From: Vibrio aquaticus
GTDB taxonomy: Bacteria > Pseudomonadota > Gammaproteobacteria > Enterobacterales > Vibrionaceae
Direction of reading: 5' to 3'
NCBI RefSeq assembly: GCF_003970385.1
Contig: NZ_RXZH01000001.1
Span: forward strand, 372,001-436,000
Length of the DNA stretch: 64,000 nt
Part shown: in pieces, positions 10,428 to 19,254 of the stretch
Position numbering within the stretch: position 1 is the first letter of the stretch
Layout of the letters: each line of letters opens with the position of its first letter
Made by a program: the position numbers and the translations under genes
The notes under the pieces: model-generated
What the model saw: the letters and a program-made list of their open reading frames with translations, nothing else
The model's database searches: none
What the model was told of the DNA's origin: nothing

Positions 10428-10449
10428 ATGACACACTAAGCAAGTATCG

Positions 10450-11382
10450 TTAATAGCCAATCGTGGTTTCGACCAATTTGTGGTCGGAACCATTAGGTTT
10501 AGCGATACTTCTCCTATCACAGATTCGTCGCCCACTCGCTGCAGATTTAAGCCACAAATGATCTATCGCTATCATAGAGAAATCTGGCGTGGGAAACTGT
10601 TCCGCCCAATTGGGCCAACTCGCGACCGGTAGCGTCTGGAAGCTCGAAAACATCTGTCCAAATCGAAGACTCACAGAAGATAAGTTAAAGTCACCTACCA
10701 CCAGCATCTCATCACTCGGATAAAGTTTATTGAGCGACTCAATCGTACGAATGATCGCATTACGCCGGTACCACAAGGCTTTTGTCCTAGGTGATGGTGG
10801 ATGCGCCGCAACCAAGGTTAACGCTAGGTGTCGATTTGGGTGCCATGTTCCACGAATGATCGCTTGTTCGTCTGGTGTCAGATAAACTGACATATCGGTC
10901 AGTGGTGAACGGCTTAAAATCATCTGGCTCGATGGGTAGCCAATCCCTTCTTGACCCCCATAGTAATAAGGATAAATATCATCTAACTTCTTTAGTTTCT
11001 CACCTATTTCTGGCGCAACCTCTTGTAAAACCACCAAGTCTTTCGGCTGTGAGATGAGGTAGTTAATAAACGCATTGACGTCTTGGTTTTCATAATAAAG
11101 ATTGTACTGAGCAATGGAGATTGGGGTGACACAATGACTCACCTGCACACGTTCGGCTTGTGGACTCAACAGAAAGAAAACACCGGAAAGTAATATGCAC
11201 ACTGCCCCTGCAGACCACCGTTTGATCAACAGTAAGATCGCCGCTAATACCCAATAGGCAAATAAAAACAGCGCAGGAAACGCCACAATGTTTTCGATCC
11301 ACCATGTTGATTCATAGAAAGATAAGATGACCCAGCTTATTGATGGGGCAAAGACCAATAGCCAAACAAAGCCTCTTCTCAC
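10450..11382 (-). CDS. Membrane-anchored endonuclease/exonuclease/phosphatase family protein
   Basis: A 310-residue protein with three N-terminal membrane helices (about 5-22, 32-54, 58-74), then an EEP hydrolase domain. Catalytic motifs seen are QYNLYY, the metal-binding Glu in LQEV, the His in AAHPPSP, Asp and Asn in GDFN, and Asp-His in both AIDHLW and GSDHK. The fold cleaves phosphodiesters in nucleic acids, phosphoinositides or sphingolipids. Its anchoring probably places the domain on the periplasmic side. Translation starts at GTG with GGTAGGGA before it. The substrate is unknown. Confidence 0.85.
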   Translation of the reverse strand: MRRGFVWLLVFAPSISWVILSFYESTWWIENIVAFPALFLFAYWVLAAILLLIKRWSAGAVCILLSGVFFLLSPQAERVQVSHCVTPISIAQYNLYYENQDVNAFINYLISQPKDLVVLQEVAPEIGEKLKKLDDIYPYYYGGQEGIGYPSSQMILSRSPLTDMSVYLTPDEQAIIRGTWHPNRHLALTLVAAHPPSPRTKALWYRRNAIIRTIESLNKLYPSDEMLVVGDFNLSSVSLRFGQMFSSFQTLPVASWPNWAEQFPTPDFSMIAIDHLWLKSAASGRRICDRRSIAKPNGSDHKLVETTIGY

Positions 11383-11574
11383 ATTCCCTACCTCATAACA
11401 GGTTGTTTTTTAAGTATGGTATAGAGAGCTCAAACTAGGGGTATTTTATTTTGAACACCCATGTATTTCGCTGATTGAGCTTCATACTGCACATTTAGTA
11501 ACAACTGTGTTAGTATGCGCGGCTTTTTGACGTACCTCACATTTCTTGCGAAACGGAGTGGGGAAAATACATTA

Positions 11575-11594
11575 GCAGGCTTTATAAAGTCTGC
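11575..11594. promoter_or_regulatory. Palindrome in the leader of the BCCT gene
   Basis: GCAGGCTTTATAAAGTCTGC is a 20-base palindrome with a single mismatched pair and no loop, so it looks more like a protein-binding site than an RNA hairpin. It ends 21 bases before the start codon of the transporter gene, which itself has no visible Shine-Dalgarno sequence. Confidence 0.45.
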
Positions 11595-11615
11595 GACAAA
11601 ATAGCGAACTTTTTA

Positions 11616-13187
11616 ATGTCTAACTTGACGCAGTCAATTGATAGTCACCCCACAGACAGTAACTTATATCCTCATCATCGCTTTGCGAAACTCGAACTCA
11701 ATAACCCTGTATTTTGGCTAAGCGGCAGCTTCCTGACTGCGTTTGTCATTCTTGCCCTAGCGGATACCTCTCTTCTTGCACAGTGGGTTAATTCCGGGTT
11801 TTCTCTTTCTACAAAATATTTTGGCGCTTTCTGGCAAGTGCTGTTGCTACTTAACTTTGTTATCGGCCTCGTGATCGCGTTTGGCCGCACTGGATATGTT
11901 CGATTAGGTGGTTTAAAGACACCTGAAATCGACACCTTTAAGTGGCTTTCTATCGTTTTATGTACCCTACTAGCGGGTGGTGGTGTGTTTTGGGCCGCTG
12001 CCGAGCCTATCGCGCACTTTGTTTCTGCGCCGCCTCTCTACGGTGAAACGTCTCCACGCTCAATGGCGATCAATGCGCTGTCTCAATCATTTATGCATTG
12101 GGGCTTTCTAGCCTGGGCTATTCTTGGCTGCTTATCGTCTGTGGTTTTAATGCATTTACACTACGACAAAGGCTTACCACTCAAACCTCGCACCCTGCTC
12201 TACCCGATTTTTGGTGATAAAGCGATCAACGGTTGGATTGGCAATCTCGCAGACGCCTGTAGTGTTATTGCCGTCGCCGCAGGTACCATTGGTCCTATTG
12301 GCTTTTTAGGTTTACAGATTAGCTACGCACTCAATGCCTTGTTTGGGATCCCTGATACCTTCGCGACCCAAAGTATGGTGATTCTGTTCGCGATTGCTAC
12401 GTACACGCTTTCTGCTCTAAGTGGCGTTAGTAAAGGCATCCAAATTGTGAGCCGTTACAACATCATCTTGTCGGTTGCTCTGATCGGTTATGTACTGTTT
12501 TTTGGCCCGACAAGTTTCATTGTTGATGGTTACGTTCAGGGCGTAGGTCGTATGATCGACAACTTCTTCCCTATGGCTCTGTTCCGTGGTGACGCAAACT
12601 GGCTAAACTGGTGGACGGTCTTCTTCTGGGGTTGGTTTATTGGTTACGGACCAATGATGGCTATCTTCATTGCGCGTATCTCTCGTGGCCGTACAATTCG
12701 CCAGCTGATCCTTTCGATCAGTATTGCCGCTCCGCTTATTACCTGTTTCTGGTTTAGCATTGTTGGCGGCAGCGGTCTGGCGTTTGAGCTCGAAAACCCA
12801 GGGCTTATCTCGTCAGCATTTGAAGGCTTCAACCTCCCAGCTGTTTTACTTGCGATCACAGGTGAATTGCCCTTCCCGATTGTTATCTCAGTATTGTTCT
12901 TGATTCTGACAACCACATTCATCGTGACCACAGGTGACTCCATGACCTACACCATCAGTGTAGTGATTACTGGAACGACTGAGCCTCATGCTGCAATGCG
13001 CGCCTTCTGGGGTATCATGATGGGCATTGTCGCGATTGCGCTTATCTCTATGGGAGCAGGCGGCATTTCTGCCCTGCAATCCTTCATTGTGATTACTGCA
13101 GTGCCAGTCTCTTTGATCCTGTTGCCTAGTCTATGGAAAGCCCCTCAGATTGCGAACCACATGGCGAAACAACAAGGGCTTATTTAA
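11616..13187 (+). CDS. BCCT family transporter (betaine/choline/carnitine type)
   Basis: A secondary transporter of 523 residues with about 12 membrane helices, importing a quaternary amine or other trimethylammonium-type osmolyte with sodium or protons. Family marks include the helix-8 segment NWWTVFFWGWFIGYGPMMAIFIARISRGRT near residues 330-360 and GDSMTYTISV near 435. The C-terminal tail is short, which argues against the strong osmosensing seen in BetP. The ATG lacks a ribosome site (GCGAACTTTTTA precedes it), while a palindrome lies just upstream. The substrate is not predictable from sequence. Confidence 0.9.
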   Translation: MSNLTQSIDSHPTDSNLYPHHRFAKLELNNPVFWLSGSFLTAFVILALADTSLLAQWVNSGFSLSTKYFGAFWQVLLLLNFVIGLVIAFGRTGYVRLGGLKTPEIDTFKWLSIVLCTLLAGGGVFWAAAEPIAHFVSAPPLYGETSPRSMAINALSQSFMHWGFLAWAILGCLSSVVLMHLHYDKGLPLKPRTLLYPIFGDKAINGWIGNLADACSVIAVAAGTIGPIGFLGLQISYALNALFGIPDTFATQSMVILFAIATYTLSALSGVSKGIQIVSRYNIILSVALIGYVLFFGPTSFIVDGYVQGVGRMIDNFFPMALFRGDANWLNWWTVFFWGWFIGYGPMMAIFIARISRGRTIRQLILSISIAAPLITCFWFSIVGGSGLAFELENPGLISSAFEGFNLPAVLLAITGELPFPIVISVLFLILTTTFIVTTGDSMTYTISVVITGTTEPHAAMRAFWGIMMGIVAIALISMGAGGISALQSFIVITAVPVSLILLPSLWKAPQIANHMAKQQGLI

Positions 13188-13201
13188 GACTTTTCGACAC
13201 G

Positions 13202-13230
13202 ACCGTGAGCGTTAGTCAATTGCTCACGGT
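13202..13230 (+). terminator. Hairpin after the BCCT gene
   Basis: ACCGTGAGC and GCTCACGGT form a perfect 9-bp stem shortly after the stop codon, followed by TATTAAC. The T tract is poor, but position and symmetry support termination. Confidence 0.65.
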
Positions 13231-13343
13231 TATTAACAATCTCGTTTCATTTTTGAAATTTATTTTTCCACTTTTCGATATTTAATCGTTAATCATAAAA
13301 ATGTTACTTTATTGTTCATTGGTTACACTGCTATAAAGAACTA

Positions 13344-13467
13344 CTCATAAAGTCTGATAGCTTGTAACAGTCTTGATAAGGATGTTGGACCAACAATCTC
13401 CAAATAACGACATTAGTTGTTGTCCTTTTACGCCCATGTATTGACTAGTACATGGGCGTTTTCTTTT
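13344..13467 (+). ncRNA. Candidate small RNA (orphan promoter plus strong terminator)
   Basis: This lies in a 468-base gap between the BCCT and TetR genes. An extended -10 element TGCTATAAA ends at 13337. About 90 bases downstream is a very strong terminator: ACGCCCATGTA (13430-13440) pairs perfectly with TACATGGGCGT (13449-13459), followed by TTTTCTTTT. No open frame of useful size lies between them. The body contains a small hairpin, GTTGG-A-CCAAC. The BCCT transcript already has its own hairpin, so this terminator looks like that of a separate transcript of about 120 bases. It matches no Vibrio sRNA I can recall. Confidence 0.5.
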
Positions 13468-13558
13468 CTACCTTCTTAGTCTTTCCCCTCAACCAGAAAT
13501 ATTTATCTTATTGATTTATATGAATTTAAATTCGAACCCGCCCCATCTCCGCGATTAA

Positions 13559-13638
13559 TTAATCAAATGTTTAAATAGTGATTAATTTTTGCCATATCGA
13601 ATACGCTCAGCTCGCACTATAATTAATCGCATGTTTAA
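13559..13638. promoter_or_regulatory. Two operator-like dyads and -10 box of the efflux operon
   Basis: TTAATC-AAAT-GTTTAA (13559-13574) and TTAATC-GCAT-GTTTAA (13623-13638) are near-identical 16-base dyads 64 bp apart. The second overlaps a perfect TATAAT (13618-13623). Placement just before the TetR gene suggests autorepression of the whole efflux operon. Confidence 0.65.
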
Positions 13639-13655
13639 TAACCTAGAGCAGATGG

Positions 13656-14303
13656 ATGAGCGAAAATCGCAAAGCTGGACGGCCCAGCGCAGATATCGAT
13701 GCAAGGCAATTGTTAATTGATGCCTCAAGAGAGCTATTTACCGTCAAGCCCTATGACAAAGTCTCTACACGACTTGTCGCCAGTACAGCGGGTGTCAACG
13801 TTGCCATGATTCGCTATTACTTTGGCAACAAAGAGGGGCTGTTTGAGACTATGCTGCGTGAAACCATTGAACCGATGAAGCAACAAATGCAGCGTATGGT
13901 CAAAGACAGCTCACAAAAGAACTTTCTAGACATCATGCGAACGTATTACCGTGAAATGATCAAAGTCCCGCTCTTTCCTCGCCTGATTGCTAGAGTGATG
14001 TACATGGACAGTTCAGACACCCAACGCAAGTTGCTTGAAAAAGTGTTTATTGATGTGACTCAACCCATGCAACACGTGATGTTTGACAAGCTAGTCGACA
14101 GCGGCATTTTAAGGCCCGATGCTGATCCACGTCTTTGTAAAGTATCTTACATTAGCCTGATGGTGTTTCCTTTTATTGCACCGCCCGCTCTGCTCGCGAT
14201 TCACGGAATTGAACTCAATGAAGCGTTTCTAGACCAACTGCTCGAACACAACATCAAATTAATGAGTCACGGATTTCTCCAACCCACCCATTCGCAGGAA
14301 TAA
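13656..14303 (+). CDS. TetR family regulator of the RND efflux operon
   Basis: A 215-residue regulator. The N-terminal HTH covers ARQLLIDASRELFTVKPYDKV through VNVAMIRYYFGNKEGLFETM, and a CecR/UbiC-type helical ligand domain follows. It is the first gene of an operon with a periplasmic adaptor (six bases downstream) and an RND pump. By family precedent it should repress the pump until a substrate binds. Two 16-base dyads overlap its promoter. The inducer is unknown. Confidence 0.88.
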   Translation: MSENRKAGRPSADIDARQLLIDASRELFTVKPYDKVSTRLVASTAGVNVAMIRYYFGNKEGLFETMLRETIEPMKQQMQRMVKDSSQKNFLDIMRTYYREMIKVPLFPRLIARVMYMDSSDTQRKLLEKVFIDVTQPMQHVMFDKLVDSGILRPDADPRLCKVSYISLMVFPFIAPPALLAIHGIELNEAFLDQLLEHNIKLMSHGFLQPTHSQE

Positions 14304-14309
14304 CCCAGA

Positions 14310-15626
14310 ATGAAAATCAATAAAAAACTACTGTTCTTCCCAGCCCTTGCGGTGGGCATTGTCACCTTAGTGCTCGCCGTCAAACTCAAACCTGACCTTC
14401 CGGTAAAACCTGCAGGTGATAGAGCGCGATTAGTCGAAACAACCGCTCTAGAACTCAAGTCTATCGCTCCGCTTGCGATCGGCTTCGGTAAAGTAGCACC
14501 GAAAGTAGAATGGAACGCGATTGCCGAAGTAACGGGCAAAGTGGTCTATCGCCATCCTCAACTTGAAAAAGGCCAAGTTCTACAGGCCGGTACAGAAGTC
14601 CTGAGAATTGATCCTCTCGATTACGAACTCAAACTGGTTCAAGCCCAAGCCGACCTAAAATCTGCACAAACCTCTTTGGCTAAGCTGAATCAAGAAGAGT
14701 TAAACCTTAAACAGACCTTAAAGATTGAAAAGAACCGCTTGGTGATCTCAAACAAAGAGCTCGAACGTAAACAAAACCTACGTAAAAAGGGCCTCACTTC
14801 TCAATCCGATGTGGATCAGCAAGAACAAAGCGCTCTGTCTCAACGTAAACTGGTGTTAGATATCGAGAACCAAATTGGCCTAATGCCGGACGAACAACGC
14901 GTGGCCGAAGCTTTGGTTAAGGTGAACACCTCAAAGGTTGAAGAAGCACATCGCTCGCTAGAGAAAACCATCATCACTCTGCCTTACGACCTGCGTATCG
15001 CTAACGTCGATATTGAACAAAACCAAGTGGTTAACCTTCAGCAAACCATGGTGACAGGCCACGGTATGGATGTAATGGAAGTAGAAGCGCAGCTTTCAAT
15101 TCATGATATGCAGACACTCGCTTCAAGCCTGGGTGAATTTTCTCGCGATGAGAGCGGCATTCCTCAACCAAACACCAACAACATTAACGCCAACATTGAA
15201 CTAAGCAGCGGCAACCTCAACGCAAACTGGCCAGCGAAATTGACTCGCATCAGTGAAACTGTGGATCCAAACCAAGCAACGGCCGGTGTGATTCTTGAAA
15301 TCGAGCAAGACTATCGTAATCTGAATCCAACCTCTGTCCCTCCGCTAGTTAACGGGATGTTTGTACGCGCAACCATTGAAGGGCAATCAAACCCAAGCTG
15401 GGTTATTCCTGAACGCGCACTGCATGGCGATAAGATTTACCTAATGTCGGACGACTCAACACTGGTCATTAAAAGCGTTGATGTACTTTACCGCCGTGAC
15501 AACCAAGTAGTGATTGACGGCCAGCTCGAACAAGGCGACAAACTGGTACTGAACGATCTTCTTCCTGCGATCAGCGGCATGTTACTCAGAGAAGCAGAAT
15601 CTGGTACAGAGGAGTCTGCGCAATGA
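14310..15626 (+). CDS. RND efflux periplasmic adaptor (HlyD/MFP family)
   Basis: Links the inner-membrane pump to an outer-membrane channel. The 438 residues begin with a membrane anchor (about 5-25). Barrel-sandwich halves surround VTGKVVYRHPQLEKGQVLQAG near 75-95. A long alpha-helical hairpin with heptad-like sequence covers about 112-215, and a beta-barrel and membrane-proximal domain follow (about 240-430). Its stop overlaps the start of the pump gene by four bases. No lipobox is present, so it is anchored by a helix. No outer-membrane factor is encoded here; a TolC from elsewhere is expected. Confidence 0.9.
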   Translation: MKINKKLLFFPALAVGIVTLVLAVKLKPDLPVKPAGDRARLVETTALELKSIAPLAIGFGKVAPKVEWNAIAEVTGKVVYRHPQLEKGQVLQAGTEVLRIDPLDYELKLVQAQADLKSAQTSLAKLNQEELNLKQTLKIEKNRLVISNKELERKQNLRKKGLTSQSDVDQQEQSALSQRKLVLDIENQIGLMPDEQRVAEALVKVNTSKVEEAHRSLEKTIITLPYDLRIANVDIEQNQVVNLQQTMVTGHGMDVMEVEAQLSIHDMQTLASSLGEFSRDESGIPQPNTNNINANIELSSGNLNANWPAKLTRISETVDPNQATAGVILEIEQDYRNLNPTSVPPLVNGMFVRATIEGQSNPSWVIPERALHGDKIYLMSDDSTLVIKSVDVLYRRDNQVVIDGQLEQGDKLVLNDLLPAISGMLLREAESGTEESAQ

Positions 15627-18600
15627 TACGATTCTTCGCAAAACACCCAACCGCAGCCAATTTGCTGATGCTTGGGTTATTGGTGCTCGGCTTAACCTCC
15701 TTGCCCAACATTAAACGAGAAACCTTTCCTGAGTTTGATCCTCCTTACATTATGGCGGGCGTGGTTTATCCGGGCGCCTCACCAAATGAAGTGGAAGAAA
15801 GCATCTGTGTTCGTATGGAAGATGCGGTCGATGGCCTTGCCAACATTGAAGAAACGCAATGTGAGGCCATTGAAGGGTCAGCTCGACTTATCTTAAAGCT
15901 GAATGAAGATGCCGACATTGGCCGCATGCTGGTGGATGTTCAGACTCAAATAAACTCGATTAACGACTTCCCGAAAGAGATCGAATCGCCGGTTGTTCAG
16001 GAACTAGATTGGAATGAACCCGTTGTCGATGTGGCGATTACCGCAGACACCACTTGGCCAGAGCTAAAAGCGTACGCCGAGCAGCTTAAACGAACGTTAA
16101 AGCTCGACTATGACGTCTCTTTGGTGGATGTTGCTGGTTTTTCAGATCACCAATATCGTGTAGAGCTAGACTCTCAAGCCATGCGTCAACTTGGTCTCAG
16201 TGTCGGTGATATTGCGGATCAAATTGGTCGTCAAAACATCAAGCTGCCAAGTGGTAACGTTGAAACACCTGACAAAAACTTCCTGATCCGTTTTGATGAA
16301 CGCCGAACGACCCCAACTGAGCTTGAAAGCCTAGTCATCGGATCCGGCCCTAACGGTTCGATTATTAGACTGCGAGACATTGCGACCATTACCGATCGCT
16401 TTGAGCTTGATGAGCAGAAGGTTCTCTTTGATGGTCATCCTTCCGCGCTATTGAAAGTCAGTAAGAATAAGGAAGATGATGCTCTGAGAATCAAAGAGCG
16501 CGTCTCTCAATTTGTTGAAGATCAGCAGGCTATCGCCCCTACTGGCGTTCAACTTCAACTGACAAACGATCTCTCTTCCGTGCTCTGGGACCGTCTCACC
16601 ATGATGGTTCGTAATGGTTGGCAAGGTATCGTGTTAGTGTTTGCCACCATGTGGCTATTCTTTAGCTTACGTTACTCGTTTTGGGTCGCAGCTGGCTTAC
16701 CGGTCGCATTCTTAGGTGGTTTGTTCTTGATGGCGCAACTTGGCCTATCAATCAACATTATGTCTTTGGTTGGCCTGCTCATGGCAATCGGTATCATGAT
16801 GGATGACGCCATAGTAATCGCAGAATCGATAGCCGCTCACCTAGATAGAGGTGAAGAAGTCGACGATGCAGTGGTCAAAGGCGTTAAAAAGGTCCTACCT
16901 GGGGTTATTTCATCGTTCCTTACCACAGTGTGTATTTTCGGTAGCTTGCTGTTCTTGCAAGGTGAAATGGGTGCGGTACTAAAAGCAGTACCTCAAGTGC
17001 TTATTCTGGTGCTGACCTTAAGCTTGGTCGAAGCGTTTTTGATTCTGCCGAATCACTTATCCCACTCTCTACATAAAGAGAAAAAGGAGAAACCAACTGC
17101 AAAGTTTAAGCAAAAGTTATTGGCAGGTTTTGAGAACTTCCGTAACACCACTTTGGTTAATGCAGTAGAGAAAGTCGTCGAGTATCGCTATGCCTTCTTA
17201 GGTGGCGTAGGTGCCTTGTTGCTCATTTCCGTTGCCACTCTCGCGGGCGGTTTACTTAAGTTCCAACCTTTCCCTGAGCTGGATGGTGACATTGCCGAAG
17301 CACGTATTATTTTGCCACCGGGCTCATCGCTTTCTCAAACCGAAGCCGTGGTGGATCATATCGTTGCCTCTGCTCAGAAACTTGATAAAGAGTGGACCGA
17401 GAAAGCCGAAAATGGCACGCCATTGGTTCAGCACATTACCAGCCAATTCAATGCCAACGCCGATGCGAACGAATCAGGCCCACACATTGCGACAGTGCGT
17501 TTAGACCTACTTGGCGCAGAGAGCCGCAACACCTTAATTGATGAGTTTGTCGCAGCGTGGCGTGAAGATGTCGGTGAACTTGCTGACCCGATTTCTTTAG
17601 TTTTTAAGCAACCAACGATGGGGCCAGGTGGTCGAGCGATTGAGATTCGTGCCAAACATGACGATCTTGAAGCGCTCAAAGCAGCGTCCATCGACATTCA
17701 GCAATACCTCAATGAGTTTGATGGTGTCCATGGCGTATTAGATGACATGCGAATGGGTAAAGAAGAGGTATTAGTAAAACTTCGCCCAGGTGCTGAGGCG
17801 TATGGTATTAATGGCCAGCTTATTGCCAATCAACTGCGTGCTGCCTTCTTTGGTCAAACCGCGGATGAGATTCAGGTGGGTGTTGAAAACATTTCCATCG
17901 AAGTACGTTTGAACAAAGTTGAAGCGGGAGATTTGCAGCAGTTATCTAACTTCCCAATCATCATGCCTGATGGTAGCCAAATTCCACTGGCGACCATTGC
18001 AACGTTGGACTTCCAACGTAACTACGTGCGTATTCAACGTATCAACGGCTTGCGTACAATCAGTGTGTTTGGTGATACGGATAATACTAAGGCGAACTCC
18101 ACCGCCATCATTAATCAATTCCAAGCAGAAGAAGCGCCTAAACTGATGGCCAAATACCCAGGTCTGCGTTTCGATTTTGAAGGTGAAGCGAAAGATACCG
18201 CTGAAACTGGCGCTTCTATGGGTAAAGGCTTCATGCTCGGCCTGTTCGGTGTGTTTGCGATTCTAAGTTATCAGTTCCGCAGCTACTTAGAGCCGTTCGT
18301 CGTTATGCTGGCGATTCCGTTGGCGTTTATCGGTGTCGTTTGGGGGCACATTTTACTTGGCCACTCGCTGAGTATGCCAAGTATGATGGGGTTTGTCTCA
18401 CTGGCCGGGATTGTGGTTAATGACTCGATACTGCTGGTGCAATACATCAGGCACCATGTTGATGAAGGTGACAGTGTACATGACTCTGTCGTGAAAGCGA
18501 GTCGTGAACGTTTCCGTGCTGTGTTCCTTACCTCAATGACCACGGCGGCAGGTCTATTGCCACTGCTGACCGAAACCAGCTTACAAGCACAGGTTATTCA

Positions 18601-18724
18601 GCCATTGGTGATCTCGATTGTATTCGGTATTTTTGCCTCTACACTTCTGGTTCTGTTTATGATCCCAGCTGCCTACGCGGTATTGGCCGATTTTGGTTTA
18701 GTTCATAAGCATGAAGAAATCTAA
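15623..18724 (+). CDS. RND family efflux pump (AcrB/MmpL-like HAE permease)
   Basis: A proton-driven exporter of 1033 residues, the normal length for the family, with 12 membrane helices and two large periplasmic loops (about 30-330 and 560-860). TM4 carries the Asp-Asp proton relay in GIMMDDAIVIAESI near residues 388-401. In TM10 the segment GFVSLAGIVVNDSILLVQYI fits the usual pattern. It overlaps the adaptor gene by four bases and ends with a strong terminator. Substrates cannot be predicted; the family covers drugs, bile salts, fatty acids and solvents. Confidence 0.93.
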   Translation: MIRFFAKHPTAANLLMLGLLVLGLTSLPNIKRETFPEFDPPYIMAGVVYPGASPNEVEESICVRMEDAVDGLANIEETQCEAIEGSARLILKLNEDADIGRMLVDVQTQINSINDFPKEIESPVVQELDWNEPVVDVAITADTTWPELKAYAEQLKRTLKLDYDVSLVDVAGFSDHQYRVELDSQAMRQLGLSVGDIADQIGRQNIKLPSGNVETPDKNFLIRFDERRTTPTELESLVIGSGPNGSIIRLRDIATITDRFELDEQKVLFDGHPSALLKVSKNKEDDALRIKERVSQFVEDQQAIAPTGVQLQLTNDLSSVLWDRLTMMVRNGWQGIVLVFATMWLFFSLRYSFWVAAGLPVAFLGGLFLMAQLGLSINIMSLVGLLMAIGIMMDDAIVIAESIAAHLDRGEEVDDAVVKGVKKVLPGVISSFLTTVCIFGSLLFLQGEMGAVLKAVPQVLILVLTLSLVEAFLILPNHLSHSLHKEKKEKPTAKFKQKLLAGFENFRNTTLVNAVEKVVEYRYAFLGGVGALLLISVATLAGGLLKFQPFPELDGDIAEARIILPPGSSLSQTEAVVDHIVASAQKLDKEWTEKAENGTPLVQHITSQFNANADANESGPHIATVRLDLLGAESRNTLIDEFVAAWREDVGELADPISLVFKQPTMGPGGRAIEIRAKHDDLEALKAASIDIQQYLNEFDGVHGVLDDMRMGKEEVLVKLRPGAEAYGINGQLIANQLRAAFFGQTADEIQVGVENISIEVRLNKVEAGDLQQLSNFPIIMPDGSQIPLATIATLDFQRNYVRIQRINGLRTISVFGDTDNTKANSTAIINQFQAEEAPKLMAKYPGLRFDFEGEAKDTAETGASMGKGFMLGLFGVFAILSYQFRSYLEPFVVMLAIPLAFIGVVWGHILLGHSLSMPSMMGFVSLAGIVVNDSILLVQYIRHHVDEGDSVHDSVVKASRERFRAVFLTSMTTAAGLLPLLTETSLQAQVIQPLVISIVFGIFASTLLVLFMIPAAYAVLADFGLVHKHEEI

Positions 18725-18753
18725 CCACTAAAATCAAACCTCAGAAAAGCAAG

Positions 18754-18780
18754 AAGCCAGACATCTCGTCTGGCTTTTTT
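18754..18780 (+). terminator. Terminator of the RND operon
   Basis: AAGCCAGAC/GTCTGGCTT stem with an ATCTC loop and a six-T tract. The opposite strand has a shorter T-rich tail, so it may also serve the convergent hopJ transcript. Confidence 0.88.
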
Positions 18781-18801
18781 GTATTCGTCAGTCGTTGTTC
18801 G

Positions 18802-19149
18802 CTATGCTTTCGCCGTCAACGCTTCGCCTTCAAACTTAACACCCTGCCAACCAAATTTAATGAAGTTGCGGATGTTTGCGTGATCGTCACCGTCTGGGTG
18901 ACCAAGTACATCTTCACGATAAAAGCGGCCAAAGCACGCTAAGGTCGCTTCTTCACTTAGCTTATTTAGCTGACCGAAGGCAAAGATCTTACATGAACCG
19001 TTGTTTTGGTTTGCGCCGTTCGCAGTGTCACCATTGGTAAAAGCTGTTGGTGAAAACTCGTAGTTCGCTTCAATCGCTGCGATGGCCTCTTCAAATTGAA
19101 CATCTTGAGGGTTTGCTGCAAGAGCAGATAGGAAGGCTGTTAATTCCAT
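18802..19149 (-). CDS. HopJ family protein
   Basis: A 115-residue cytoplasmic protein of the HopJ family. The name comes from a Pseudomonas type III effector, but homologues are widespread in bacteria without that role. Visible hallmarks are the N-terminal VQFEEAIAAIEANYEFSPTAFTNG and the central NGSCKIFAFGQLNKL segment, followed by CFGRFYREDVLGHP. The ATG follows GGAGAAGTGACAA. No type III secretion gene is near, so an effector function is unlikely. The biochemical role is unknown. Confidence 0.85.
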   Translation of the reverse strand: MELTAFLSALAANPQDVQFEEAIAAIEANYEFSPTAFTNGDTANGANQNNGSCKIFAFGQLNKLSEEATLACFGRFYREDVLGHPDGDDHANIRNFIKFGWQGVKFEGEALTAKA

Positions 19150-19199
19150 TTGTCACTTCTCCAATTAATTTGTTCAGAGTCTATGACATTGATTAACAG

Positions 19200-19237
19200 A
19201 AAAAAAGGATTGTATGACGCTATTTAAGCGTCATACA
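19200..19237 (-). terminator. Terminator of the Cache chemoreceptor gene
   Basis: TGTATGACGC and GCGTCATACA form a perfect 10-bp stem with a 7-base loop. On the minus strand it is followed by ATCC and a run of seven Ts. Confidence 0.88.
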
Positions 19238-19254
19238 TTGCTCATGAGGCTGAG

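Noticed and set aside
18802..19149. HopJ as evidence of a type III secretion effector
   Set aside because: The family is common in bacteria without such secretion, and no secretion or chaperone gene is nearby.
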